Source: CAYYIS01 sp964470965
GTDB taxonomy: Bacteria; JAAXHH01; JABIQT01
Reading direction: 5' to 3'
Length of the DNA: 14,633 nt
Assembly (NCBI GenBank): GCA_964470965.1
Contig: CAYYIS010000078.1
Span: forward strand, 1 to 14,633
This document shows, piece by piece, positions 8,045 to 14,633 of the stretch (its first letter is position 1; every line of letters starts with the position of its first letter). The translations under genes were made by a program, and so were the position numbers. The notes below the pieces were generated by a model that did no database searches, was not told the DNA's origin, and saw only the letters and a program-made list of their open reading frames with translations.

Positions 8045-10531
8045 TTACCGGAACAACCGAAATATAGATATGCCCCAAAACCCTGTCAAGTTAATACCAC
8101 CCAGCGCTTCGGACGGGGTAAGCCAGGTTGATTGAGGGGATGCACCTATCATCGTTTCAATTCGAAAATCCGCGCCGTCGCTTCGGAGAATGATCGCCCC
8201 CCTCTCATCTGTTCGATATACGTCAGCTCCTGCGGCCTTATAGCGTTCCAGCACCACCGGCGAGGGATGGTTGAAATGGTTTCTTAGCCCGACCGAAATC
8301 AACACGGCCCGTGGCTGGACCATCTCCACAAGCTCTGTAATGCTCGATGTGTTACTGCCGTGATGCGGCGCTTTTATCACCGTGCTGCGCAGATCAGGAC
8401 GGGAGGCTACAAGCCTGTGTTCGGCCTCCTCTTCAACGTCACCCGTAAGAAGTATGCTGAATTCGCCATGGATCAGTTTCAGAACCAACGAGGCATTGTT
8501 CGGCCCATAAGGTGGCGGATTGCCTTTGAACGCCGGAGTCGGATGCAGAAACACGCCGCGAAAATGCCCGTTTCCCCAGAGGCTGTCACCGGCGGAGACC
8601 GACCGTACGGGCACTTGGTGTTTTTCGATCGTCCGCTGCCAGAACCTGTAATACGGTGAATCAGGCGTTCCGTCGCCGGTAATGATCTCGCCGACCTCCA
8701 CCTCATCCAGGACGGCGGGAAATCCGCCGTAGTGATCCGTATGCGGATGGGTAACGATGATGGTATCGATACGCGGTTTTCCGTTAGCCCGTAAAAAAGG
8801 AACGATAATGCGGGTGCCGCTGTCGAAGGTCGGCGAATAGGGGCCGCCGTCGATCAGCATGGTATAGCCGTCTGGGTACACCACGTAAATCGCATCCCCC
8901 TGCCCAACGTCGATCATCGTAATGGTGAGCTCCTTGGGCTTGACTATCTGATACACACCGAATGCGATCGCGGCAGCTATTCCAATGCAGGCCACTACCC
9001 GTCTAACGGCCAAGGTCCGAGGAGGATAAAGGAGTATCAAAAACAATAAATAATAGACGAAAACGCCGATAAGGGGCGGGCGAGGGATATGAATTAATGA
9101 ACCCGGAATCAGCGCCATAAGCGTTGAAATCTGAATCATTGTTTCAAGGACCAGCCAGTTGGCGGCGCTGAATAATCCCGCGACGGACAGGCTGAACAGA
9201 GCAGCGATCACTGCCAGAACGCCCAGCGTTGTCGTGAGAAACACCAGCGGTCCGATGAACAGGTTTGCCACTGGAGCGATCCAAGCTGTCTGGAAAAACG
9301 TATATGCTATGATAGGCACCGTACCGAGCTGTGCCGCCAGTGACACGGCTAGCCCGTCCCTGAGCCACCGTGCCCACCACTCATGGGAACGCCGCATTCG
9401 TTCCGGAAGGAGTCCCTTGAGTCTCCCATAGCCGGTTACAATCGACAGGGTGGCGACAAACGAAAGCTGAAAGCTTAGGGCAAACAGGGCCTCAGGCCAG
9501 ATGATGAGAATCACCAGAGCCGCTACCGCCAGGATGTTTACGGAGTCCGTGTTCCGGTCCAGTAGATCACCTATCAGAAGCAGGCCGGCCATAATTGACG
9601 ATCGGACGACAGAGGGTGTTAGGTCGGTGATGAAGGCGTACAGAATCAGTGTTACAAGAGTCGCACAGACCGCAGCGGGACGAGGGAATCGCAGTACGGA
9701 AAAGAGCGTCATGCCGATGAGCGTAATGATCCCCACATGAAGACCTGAGACGGCCAGGATGTGCGAAAGACCGATAGCCGTGAACGTGGAGAGAAGATCC
9801 TCAGGCAACTGCCGCCGCTGACCCAGCAGGATCCCTTTTACCAGTGCGGAGGGAGCGCCGTCCAGAGTGCGGTCTATCGTACGTTCGATATGTTTTTTGA
9901 GCGGACGAACGACCACCATATAGAAGGTCGGTTCTGTGAGCGAGGCCAGGATCGTAAAACCTGCCGGTTCCCTTACGCTAATGAAGCCGTATATGTCTTG
10001 TCCTGTGTAATACATCCATGCGTCAAATCCACCCGGATTACGGGCAGGAGTCGGACTGCGCAACCGCCCGATCACACGAACCCGGTCCCCATAGGTGCCC
10101 GGAACCAAGGCCTGACCGACCCTGACAACCACCCGGCCTGTTGCCGAATTGAGACCGGCTTCTGAACGAAATACGCTGATAGAATCGATTTCTACCGTAA
10201 GCAGAGTGTACCGGTCGCGTACATCCGGGTCGCGAACGATTACCCCTGTTAACGAGACCGGATCTTCACGGTCACAGAATCGCCCCACGTGATTTTGCGG
10301 CATCACCCGGGTGTGGATGGTATACCATAGCGCGCCGCTGCCGACGAGTAATAGACACAGGAAGAGGGACAGAAACCAGTCAGGTACATGTCCCCATCGC
10401 CTTCCTCCGTAAATCACCGGCAAACCCGCCGCGACAGTGGCGCCGAGCAGAGAGGGGGTAAGCTGCGTGTAGTGACCGGCCAGAAGCCCGCAGACATAAC
10501 AGATCGCAACCGTTAACGCCGGAAGTCGCAT
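8045..10531 (-). CDS. comEC: ComEC/Rec2 family DNA-uptake channel protein
   Basis: A complete 828-residue protein with the standard three-part architecture. An N-terminal region has two or three membrane helices and an OB-like DUF4131 segment (VIVRDPDVRDRYTLL, GRVVVRVGQ). The Competence domain with many helices carries the signature LSHILAVSGLHVGI followed by TPSVVRSSIMAGLLL. The C-terminal metallo-beta-lactamase domain has MIDVGQGDAIYV, DGG, HPHTDH (His595, His597, Asp599, His600), LLTGDVEEEAE and KAPHHGS (His723-His724). ComEC carries single-stranded transforming DNA across the cytoplasmic membrane, and the beta-lactamase domain is thought to act as the nuclease that degrades the other strand. 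All metal ligands are present. ATG 10531 has only a weak AGG upstream. No comEA, comF or pilus operon is beside it, so natural competence cannot be concluded from this gene alone; comEC is widespread in bacteria. It ends at its own terminator. Confidence 0.95.
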   Translation of the reverse strand: MRLPALTVAICYVCGLLAGHYTQLTPSLLGATVAAGLPVIYGGRRWGHVPDWFLSLFLCLLLVGSGALWYTIHTRVMPQNHVGRFCDREDPVSLTGVIVRDPDVRDRYTLLTVEIDSISVFRSEAGLNSATGRVVVRVGQALVPGTYGDRVRVIGRLRSPTPARNPGGFDAWMYYTGQDIYGFISVREPAGFTILASLTEPTFYMVVVRPLKKHIERTIDRTLDGAPSALVKGILLGQRRQLPEDLLSTFTAIGLSHILAVSGLHVGIITLIGMTLFSVLRFPRPAAVCATLVTLILYAFITDLTPSVVRSSIMAGLLLIGDLLDRNTDSVNILAVAALVILIIWPEALFALSFQLSFVATLSIVTGYGRLKGLLPERMRRSHEWWARWLRDGLAVSLAAQLGTVPIIAYTFFQTAWIAPVANLFIGPLVFLTTTLGVLAVIAALFSLSVAGLFSAANWLVLETMIQISTLMALIPGSLIHIPRPPLIGVFVYYLLFLILLYPPRTLAVRRVVACIGIAAAIAFGVYQIVKPKELTITMIDVGQGDAIYVVYPDGYTMLIDGGPYSPTFDSGTRIIVPFLRANGKPRIDTIIVTHPHTDHYGGFPAVLDEVEVGEIITGDGTPDSPYYRFWQRTIEKHQVPVRSVSAGDSLWGNGHFRGVFLHPTPAFKGNPPPYGPNNASLVLKLIHGEFSILLTGDVEEEAEHRLVASRPDLRSTVIKAPHHGSNTSSITELVEMVQPRAVLISVGLRNHFNHPSPVVLERYKAAGADVYRTDERGAIILRSDGADFRIETMIGASPQSTWLTPSEALGGINLTGFWGISIFRLFR

Positions 10532-10735
10532 TGAAGAAAAACCTGGATGTTAGCGCAATGATGGTATCCTTCCTCAATGTGTATAGTCTGAGAAGACGGA
10601 AGAATCTCGTTTGTGCCGCTAAAATCACATCAGTTCAACAGGTCCCGGTGTTGGGGGCCGTCGTAGGCCTCGGATTGCTCTATTCGCCGGCTGCGGTGAT
10701 TTGGCATGAGCTCACGGTTATTCTTGATTGAAATA
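10532..10735. other. Intergenic segment between comEC start and ABC ATPase terminator
   Basis: About 200 bases with no gene I can support. It should hold the comEC promoter on the minus strand, but I see no convincing -35/-10 pair. A 66-codon plus-strand frame beginning with TTG at 10531 spans it, has no clear ribosome binding site and no recognisable sequence, and I treat it as chance. Confidence 0.5.
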
Positions 10736-10767
10736 AAACAGGGGCACGGTATGCCGTGCCCCTGTTT
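10733..10767 (-). terminator. Rho-independent terminator after the ABC ATPase gene
   Basis: A perfect 14-bp inverted repeat, AAACAGGGGCACGG (10736-10749) and its complement (10754-10767), encloses a four-base loop. On the minus strand it is followed by TTTTATTTC, a U-rich tail; on the plus strand it is followed by GGGG, so it is directional. It sits 26 bases beyond the ATPase stop codon and insulates comEC from it. Confidence 0.9.
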
Positions 10768-10792
10768 GGGGTATTAAGAATTCTAATTGTCG

Positions 10793-11497
10793 TTACACCG
10801 TTACACCCTGTTGCTCGTCCTCCGCCACTGCACCGTCATGCAGACGGACGATACGCCGGCTGTGTTCAGCGATGCTCTTTTCATGGGTGACCAATATTAT
10901 GGTGTGTTCATCTGCGTTAAGCCGGTCAAAAACTCCCATGATTTCTTCACCGGTTTTGCTGTCCAAATTCCCGGTCGGTTCATCGGCGAGGATAATGGAT
11001 GGGCTATTCACAAGCGCCCGTGCAATGGCCACTCGCTGCCTCTGTCCGCCCGACATCTCGTTAGGCTTGTGGTGCACACGGTCTCCGAGCCCCACCGATT
11101 CCAACGCCTTTATCGATCTCTCCCGGCGCTCCCTGCCGGGGCATCCTCGGTAGATCAGTGGAAGCTCAACATTGTGGAGGGCGTCGGCCCGAGGCAGCAG
11201 GTTGAACGTCTGGAACACAAATCCTATTTCCCGATTCCGGACATGAGCCAGTTCATCGTCTGTCATCTGGCCGACCTGTTTTCCGTTCAACTCATACCCA
11301 CCGCTTGAAGGGGTGTCCAGGCATCCGATGATATTCATTAGCGTGGATTTCCCAGAACCGGACGGCCCCATAATCGCCACATATTCACCTTTATCGATCG
11401 TCAGGGAAACACCTCGCAACGCCCGTACCCGATCGGCACCCATCTGATACGTTTTCTCAAGATCTTTAACGGAAATCAAAGGATCTTTTTCTGCCAC
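10793..11497 (-). CDS. ABC transporter ATP-binding protein, MacB/LolD/YknY type
   Basis: About 234 residues from GTG 11497, chosen because GAGGAAGA lies three to seven bases upstream and the product then starts VAEKDPLISVKDLEKTYQ, the family's usual N-terminus. A longer frame to ATG 11548 adds 17 residues with no better signal. Motifs, numbered from the GTG: Walker A GPSGSGKST (44-52), Q-loop VFQTFNLLPR with Gln96, signature MSGGQ (148-152), Walker B IILADEPT (169-176) and H-loop His205 in LVTHEKS. The segment IIGCLDTPSSGGYELNG and the REIGFVFQ pattern are typical of the ATPases that pair with MacB/FtsX-like mechanotransmission permeases (lipoprotein release, macrolide or peptide efflux). No permease is present on either side in this window, so the partner must be encoded elsewhere and the transported substrate is unknown. 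Its terminator follows directly. Confidence 0.92.
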   Translation of the reverse strand: MAEKDPLISVKDLEKTYQMGADRVRALRGVSLTIDKGEYVAIMGPSGSGKSTLMNIIGCLDTPSSGGYELNGKQVGQMTDDELAHVRNREIGFVFQTFNLLPRADALHNVELPLIYRGCPGRERRERSIKALESVGLGDRVHHKPNEMSGGQRQRVAIARALVNSPSIILADEPTGNLDSKTGEEIMGVFDRLNADEHTIILVTHEKSIAEHSRRIVRLHDGAVAEDEQQGVTV

Positions 11498-11703
11498 CGC
11501 TCTTCCTCGTTCGATAAACAGATTATGCATTTCCAAAGGCCAGATCATGGCTCAGCCTTTGTCGGTCTCTAAAAGACTATTTAAAACAGAATTCGGCGTA
11601 TAATGTTTCGGTATGAATGAGGAGGGGTATGTAATCATGGTGGTTGGCTTAGCCAGGCCATGCCTTTCAATGAAGCCATGACCCCATCATTAACACGAAC
11701 TGC

Positions 11704-11895
11704 TTATCCAGCCATTTCTTCCATCTGGATCTGGACTATTTCATCACGTTGCACACGGGTGAGAAAACCCAGTCTCACGACTGTTTCGCCGAGGCGTTCA
11801 TCACGCTCTGCCTGCTGTGACAGTGCTTCTTCCAGCTGATTTTCGGTAATAAATCCTTCGTCGACCATGATCTCACCAAAACGTCTACGCATCAT
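11704..11895 (-). CDS. Small single-domain protein resembling GspE/PilB N-terminal (MshEN-like) domain
   Basis: The start is ATG 11895, with GGGAGG ten bases upstream, giving 63 residues beginning MMRRRFGEIMVDEGFI; a longer frame to 12000 has no such signal. The body, FGEIMVDEGFITENQLEEAL through LGETVVRLGFLTRVQRDEI, is two copies of a pattern 'LGE-x-LV-x-x-G-x-(I/L)-T-x-x-Q'. That is the pattern of the N-terminal domain of type II secretion and type IV pilus ATPases (T2SSE_N/MshEN), which in MshE binds cyclic di-GMP. Here the domain stands alone, without an ATPase. Small stand-alone versions of this domain occur in several bacteria and their role is unclear. The Arg and hydrophobic residues needed for c-di-GMP binding in MshE cannot be checked by eye. 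The ABC ATPase lies about 200 bases downstream on the same strand. Family resemblance is moderate; function is not assigned. Confidence 0.65.
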   Translation of the reverse strand: MMRRRFGEIMVDEGFITENQLEEALSQQAERDERLGETVVRLGFLTRVQRDEIVQIQMEEMAG

Positions 11896-11971
11896 AGTTG
11901 ACAATCCTCCCGATTGTGATTCGGATTGTATAAAATTTGCTCTAAAACGATATCCATTATTTATCATGCGT

Positions 11972-12000
11972 AATCTAATATGAGATGAATTGTTTGGCAA
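11972..12000 (-). promoter_or_regulatory. Candidate sigma70-type promoter for the 63-residue protein
   Basis: On the minus strand TTGCCA (12000-11995) and TAGATT (11977-11972) are separated by 17 bases, about 75 bases before the ATG at 11895. The match to consensus is 5/6 and 4/6. The surrounding sequence is AT-rich, so a chance match is possible. Confidence 0.35.
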
Positions 12001-12065
12001 TATCCTTTTTCCACGGCTGCATTCTATTGGTTCTACCTGAGAGCATCAGTATCTAGAGAGCACCA

Positions 12066-12094
12066 TTGACACAGTGGCCATCAAAGGATATATT
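12066..12094 (+). promoter_or_regulatory. Near-consensus sigma70 promoter upstream of the redoxin gene
   Basis: TTGACA (12066-12071), a 17-base spacer, then TATATT (12089-12094). This is the same core as the rRNA promoter further right. Transcription from about 12101 would give a leader of roughly 120 bases before the redoxin ATG. A second weaker pair, TTGACC (12117-12122) and TATGCT (12141-12146), follows in the leader. A TGCTC-x-AAAA element occurs twice in tandem at about 12130-12152, of unknown meaning. Confidence 0.65.
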
Positions 12095-12223
12095 AATACC
12101 CTGGATTAAACGTTTCTTGACCTAAGGCATGCTCGAAAAGTATGCTCAAAAACAACGATAAACCGGCGTGCTGTAATAATACCGGGAGGTTGCTGTTTCG
12201 AACGTAAACATAGAGGAGCTAAA

Positions 12224-12754
12224 ATGGCTGCACTAGAAGGGGGCGCCGCCGCACCGGCGTTCACGTTGACAGATATGGACGGGAATGCGCACCACAGCGC
12301 AGACCTTTATAAGGACCGTCTTACGTTTGCTGCCTTCTACAAGGTAGGTTGCGGGACATGCAAATTCACGGCACCCTATCTCGAAAAGTTTTATCAGGCC
12401 TACAAAGGAAAGGACAGCTTTCAGTTCTGGGGGGTATCGCAGGACACCCCGGAGGACACCACCTCCTTTATGAACGAATATGGCGCCTCTTTCCCTAATT
12501 TGTTGGACGAGACACACTGGGCATCTGCCGACTACGGTTTAAGCAATGTGCCAACCATGTTTTTAGTAGATCAGGAGGGCCAGATTGTCGAAAGTTGTGT
12601 CGGGTTCAGTCGCGGTGATCTGAATCGTATGTCAGAATCGGTAGCGCAGCATTTGGGTGTGGCTCCGGTCGTCATTTCGGATCCCGACGATGGGGCGCCT
12701 GAACTGAAACCTGGGTGAGGATCCAAAGACACGGTCGGGGACCGGCCGTATTGA
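12224..12754 (+). CDS. Redoxin (thioredoxin-fold), probable selenoprotein read through UGA at 12716
   Basis: The ATG at 12224 has GAGGAG seven bases upstream. The first 164 residues form a peroxiredoxin/TlpA-like domain: APAFTLTDMDGNAHH, then KVGCGTCKFTAP with the redox pair Cys43/Cys46, WGVSQDTPEDT, and the cis-proline VPTMFLVDQEGQIV (Pro110), plus Cys127. A conventional reading ends at UGA 12716-12718 after PELKPG. In the same frame GSKDTVGDRPY follows, ending at UGA 12752. Cysteine-containing relatives that I recall end in 'KPGC(G/A)SK', so the UGA stands where Cys is expected, and a SECIS-like hairpin follows immediately. I therefore give the extended 176-residue frame with selenocysteine at residue 165; if UGA is a true stop the gene ends at 12718. 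No signal peptide is visible, so it is cytoplasmic. A likely role is thiol or peroxide reduction with Sec as an extra redox centre. The domain call is firm; the readthrough is inferred. Confidence 0.75.
12719..12754 (+). promoter_or_regulatory. Candidate bacterial SECIS element
   Basis: ACGGTCGG (12731-12738) pairs with CCGGCCGT (12742-12749), eight pairs with one G-U, around a GGA loop (12739-12741). Only 12 bases separate the UGA from the stem, and the loop begins 20 bases after the UGA. Published descriptions of bacterial SECIS elements call for a short stem-loop directly after the UGA, with a G among the first loop bases and roughly this spacing. The element lies within the short in-frame tail. 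It has no U-tract, so it is a poor terminator, which is the main alternative reading. Confidence 0.55.
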
Positions 12755-12897
12755 TACATTATGATGATCTGTCAAATTTCGAATTGGCAACACAACGAAA
12801 CGGCAAACAGCCCGTGTATGATTTAAGGGCGTGAAAGGGAACTTGTTTTTTCGTTATTTTTATTGTGCGTCCAATTAATAACATGTGGGAATCAACG

Positions 12898-13797
12898 ATG
12901 CATCTCCCTTCCTGGTTAAAAGTCCGCCTCAAGCAGGGGCCGAATTTTTCAGAATTAAAACGGTTGGTACGTGACAACCGGCTTCACACCATTTGTGAAA
13001 GCGCACAGTGCCCCAACATATGGGAATGCTGGGAACAGCGTACTGCCACGTTTATGATTCTTGGCGATATTTGTACACGTAGCTGCGGGTTCTGTGCGGT
13101 GAAGACAGGCCGCCCCACATCCGGGCTCGATTGGGACGAACCAGCACGAGTGGCCCGTGCGGTCAAGCAGTTAGGACTGAAATTCGCGGTGATTACCTCA
13201 GTCAACCGAGATGAGCGTGAAGACGGCGGGGCACCGATCTTCGCCGAAACCATACGCGAACTGCGCCGATTGTGCCCTGAAACCGGTGTAGAAGTGTTGA
13301 TCCCTGATTTCAAAGGTTCCGAATCCGCATTGATAAAGGTGCTGGATGCGAAACCGGATTTGTTGAACCATAATCTGGAAACCGTTCCTCGCTTGTACCC
13401 GGTCGTACGTCCTCAGGCACGATATCTACAGTCGCTGGATGTATTGAAGCGCGCCAAACACCACGGTGCGACCACCAAGACCGGTATCATGGCTGGCCTC
13501 GGTGAATCGGCCGATGAGATACACGCACTGATGGAGGACGTCGCTCGGGTACGCTGCGACATTCTTACCATCGGTCAGTATCTTCAGCCCACCAAAGCAC
13601 ACTTGCCGGTGTCTCGCTTTTACGATCCCGATGAATTCAGCGCCTTGAAAATTGTCGGAGAGCGGATTGGTATTCCGCATGTGGAATCGGGACCCCTGGT
13701 GCGCAGCTCCTACCATGCCGCGGAACAGGTCGAGCGGGTAGGGCGGGCATCGGCACAGGAATCCGAAACTTTTTTGACGATAGAATCTTCGCCGTAA
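12898..13797 (+). CDS. lipA: Lipoyl synthase (radical SAM)
   Basis: I start at ATG 12898, with GTGGGA seven bases upstream, giving 299 residues beginning MHLPSWLKVRLKQGPNF, the usual LipA N-terminus; the in-frame GTG 12865 and ATG 12883 are less well supported. LipA inserts two sulfurs into protein-bound octanoyl groups to make lipoate for pyruvate and 2-oxoglutarate dehydrogenases and the glycine cleavage system. The auxiliary cluster motif C-x4-C-x5-C is Cys33, Cys38, Cys44. The radical SAM motif C-x3-C-x2-C is Cys59, Cys63, Cys66 in CTRSCGFC. Also seen are VITSVNRDE, LNHNLETVPRLYP, KTGIMAGLGE, LTIGQYLQP and the C-terminal RSSYHA, whose serine binds the auxiliary cluster. All catalytic residues are present and the length is typical. 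lipB is not adjacent. A weak inverted repeat overlaps the stop codon (AATTACCG and CGGTAATT, 13796-13829) without a U-tract. Confidence 0.97.
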   Translation: MHLPSWLKVRLKQGPNFSELKRLVRDNRLHTICESAQCPNIWECWEQRTATFMILGDICTRSCGFCAVKTGRPTSGLDWDEPARVARAVKQLGLKFAVITSVNRDEREDGGAPIFAETIRELRRLCPETGVEVLIPDFKGSESALIKVLDAKPDLLNHNLETVPRLYPVVRPQARYLQSLDVLKRAKHHGATTKTGIMAGLGESADEIHALMEDVARVRCDILTIGQYLQPTKAHLPVSRFYDPDEFSALKIVGERIGIPHVESGPLVRSSYHAAEQVERVGRASAQESETFLTIESSP

Positions 13798-13860
13798 TTA
13801 CCGTGCAAGTTTAATCTGCTTCGGTAATTGCATTATGGGTATCTTAAGTTCAGGCCTTTT

Positions 13861-13927
13861 AGACTTTAGTTAAAAGATAAAGTTTTTAGAAAAAGAAGTT
13901 GACAGCGCTTCGACTACTGCATATATT
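13861..13927 (+). promoter_or_regulatory. rRNA operon promoter with AT-rich UP-like element
   Basis: TTGACA (13899-13904) and TATATT (13922-13927) are separated by 17 bases, a near-perfect sigma70-type promoter. The 35 bases upstream are A/T-rich (TTTAG, AAAAG, AAAG and TTTTTAG runs), as in the UP elements of strong rrn promoters. Predicted transcription start is near 13934, giving a leader of about 130 bases before the 16S 5' end. Confidence 0.85.
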
Positions 13928-13957
13928 ATCCCGCTGTCACCACAGGATGTTACCTGT

Positions 13958-13971
13958 TGTTCTTTGAAAAC
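13958..13971 (+). promoter_or_regulatory. rrn leader boxA-like antitermination site
   Basis: TGTTCTTTGAAAAC closely resembles the boxA motif of bacterial rRNA leaders bound by NusB/S10, being similar to the Bacillus form and related to TGCTCTTTAACA of Escherichia coli. It lies about 25 bases after the predicted transcription start and about 90 before the 16S 5' end, the expected position. Confidence 0.75.
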
Positions 13972-13994
13972 GAGATAGCGTGCACATGCTTTAC

Positions 13995-14029
13995 TGCAAG
14001 GCAATGGCCCTTGCATAATTCAGCAAGGG
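13995..14029 (+). other. Alternative hairpins in the rRNA leader
   Basis: TGCAAGG (13995-14001) pairs with CCTTGCA (14009-14015), while the overlapping CCCTTGC (14008-14014) also pairs perfectly with GCAAGGG (14023-14029). The two hairpins are mutually exclusive. They probably contribute to leader folding or rRNA processing. Confidence 0.5.
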
Positions 14030-14062
14030 ATTCTTGAGCAATACCAACGATTGAACTCAACT

Positions 14063-14633
<571 letters not shown>

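Noticed and set aside
8045..10531. comEC as evidence for a local competence cluster
   Set aside because: No other competence or pilus genes are adjacent, and comEC homologues are common in bacteria not known to be competent.
10531..10731. 66-codon plus-strand frame starting TTG between comEC and the ABC ATPase
   Set aside because: Weak start codon overlapping the comEC start, no clear ribosome binding site, no familiar motif; the following hairpin has its U-tract on the other strand.
11595..11700. Short plus-strand peptide beginning after GAGGAGGGG near 11630
   Set aside because: Only 14-22 codons, no similarity to known leader peptides and no attenuator-like structure after it.
13796..13829. 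Inverted repeat at the lipA stop as a terminator
   Set aside because: Eight-pair AT-rich stem with an 18-base loop and no U-tract; too weak to call.

Overview
The window is bacterial chromosome from an uncultivated, deep-branching lineage, and one scaffold gap of exactly 100 N (4010-4109) marks it as a metagenomic or draft assembly. The only phylogenetic marker is the 5' third of a 16S rRNA gene at the right edge. It is clearly bacterial but departs from the consensus at normally fixed positions, including two changes in the EUB338 probe site. I cannot place it in a phylum by eye. An uncultured group such as Poribacteria or Latescibacterota is a guess only.

Layout. From 1 to about 12,000 every gene I accept is on the minus strand; from 12,224 to the end all are on the plus strand, so the segment around 12,000-12,220 is a divergent promoter region. 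Reading the minus strand from right to left: a 63-residue single-domain protein resembling the N-terminal domain of type II secretion/type IV pilus ATPases; an orphan MacB/LolD-type ABC ATPase closed by a strong terminator; a full-length ComEC/Rec2 DNA-uptake channel closed by a second strong hairpin terminator; an exported TPR protein with an embedded zinc metallopeptidase (peptidase MA type); an NAD-dependent sugar-nucleotide epimerase with a four-cysteine insertion; the gap; a multi-spanning GT-C-like membrane protein cut by the gap; a DPM1-like family 2 glycosyltransferase; argJ (arginine biosynthesis); a decayed C-terminal piece of a ZnuB/TroC-type metal ABC permease; and the first 31 codons of an exported protein that runs off the left edge. 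The epimerase, GT-C protein and GT2 together suggest polyprenyl-phosphate-linked surface glycan or protein glycosylation.

The plus-strand part carries a thioredoxin-fold redoxin, lipA (lipoyl synthase), and an rRNA operon start with a near-consensus promoter (TTGACA, 17 bp, TATATT), a boxA-like antitermination site and leader hairpins. The same promoter core occurs upstream of the redoxin.

The most interesting observation is at the redoxin 3' end. Its reading frame stops at a UGA directly after Lys-Pro-Gly, continues in frame as Gly-Ser-Lys plus eight residues to a second UGA, and the extension encodes a compact G-rich-loop hairpin at the spacing of a bacterial SECIS element. I read this as a probable selenocysteine-containing redoxin whose C-terminus would be missed by standard gene calling.
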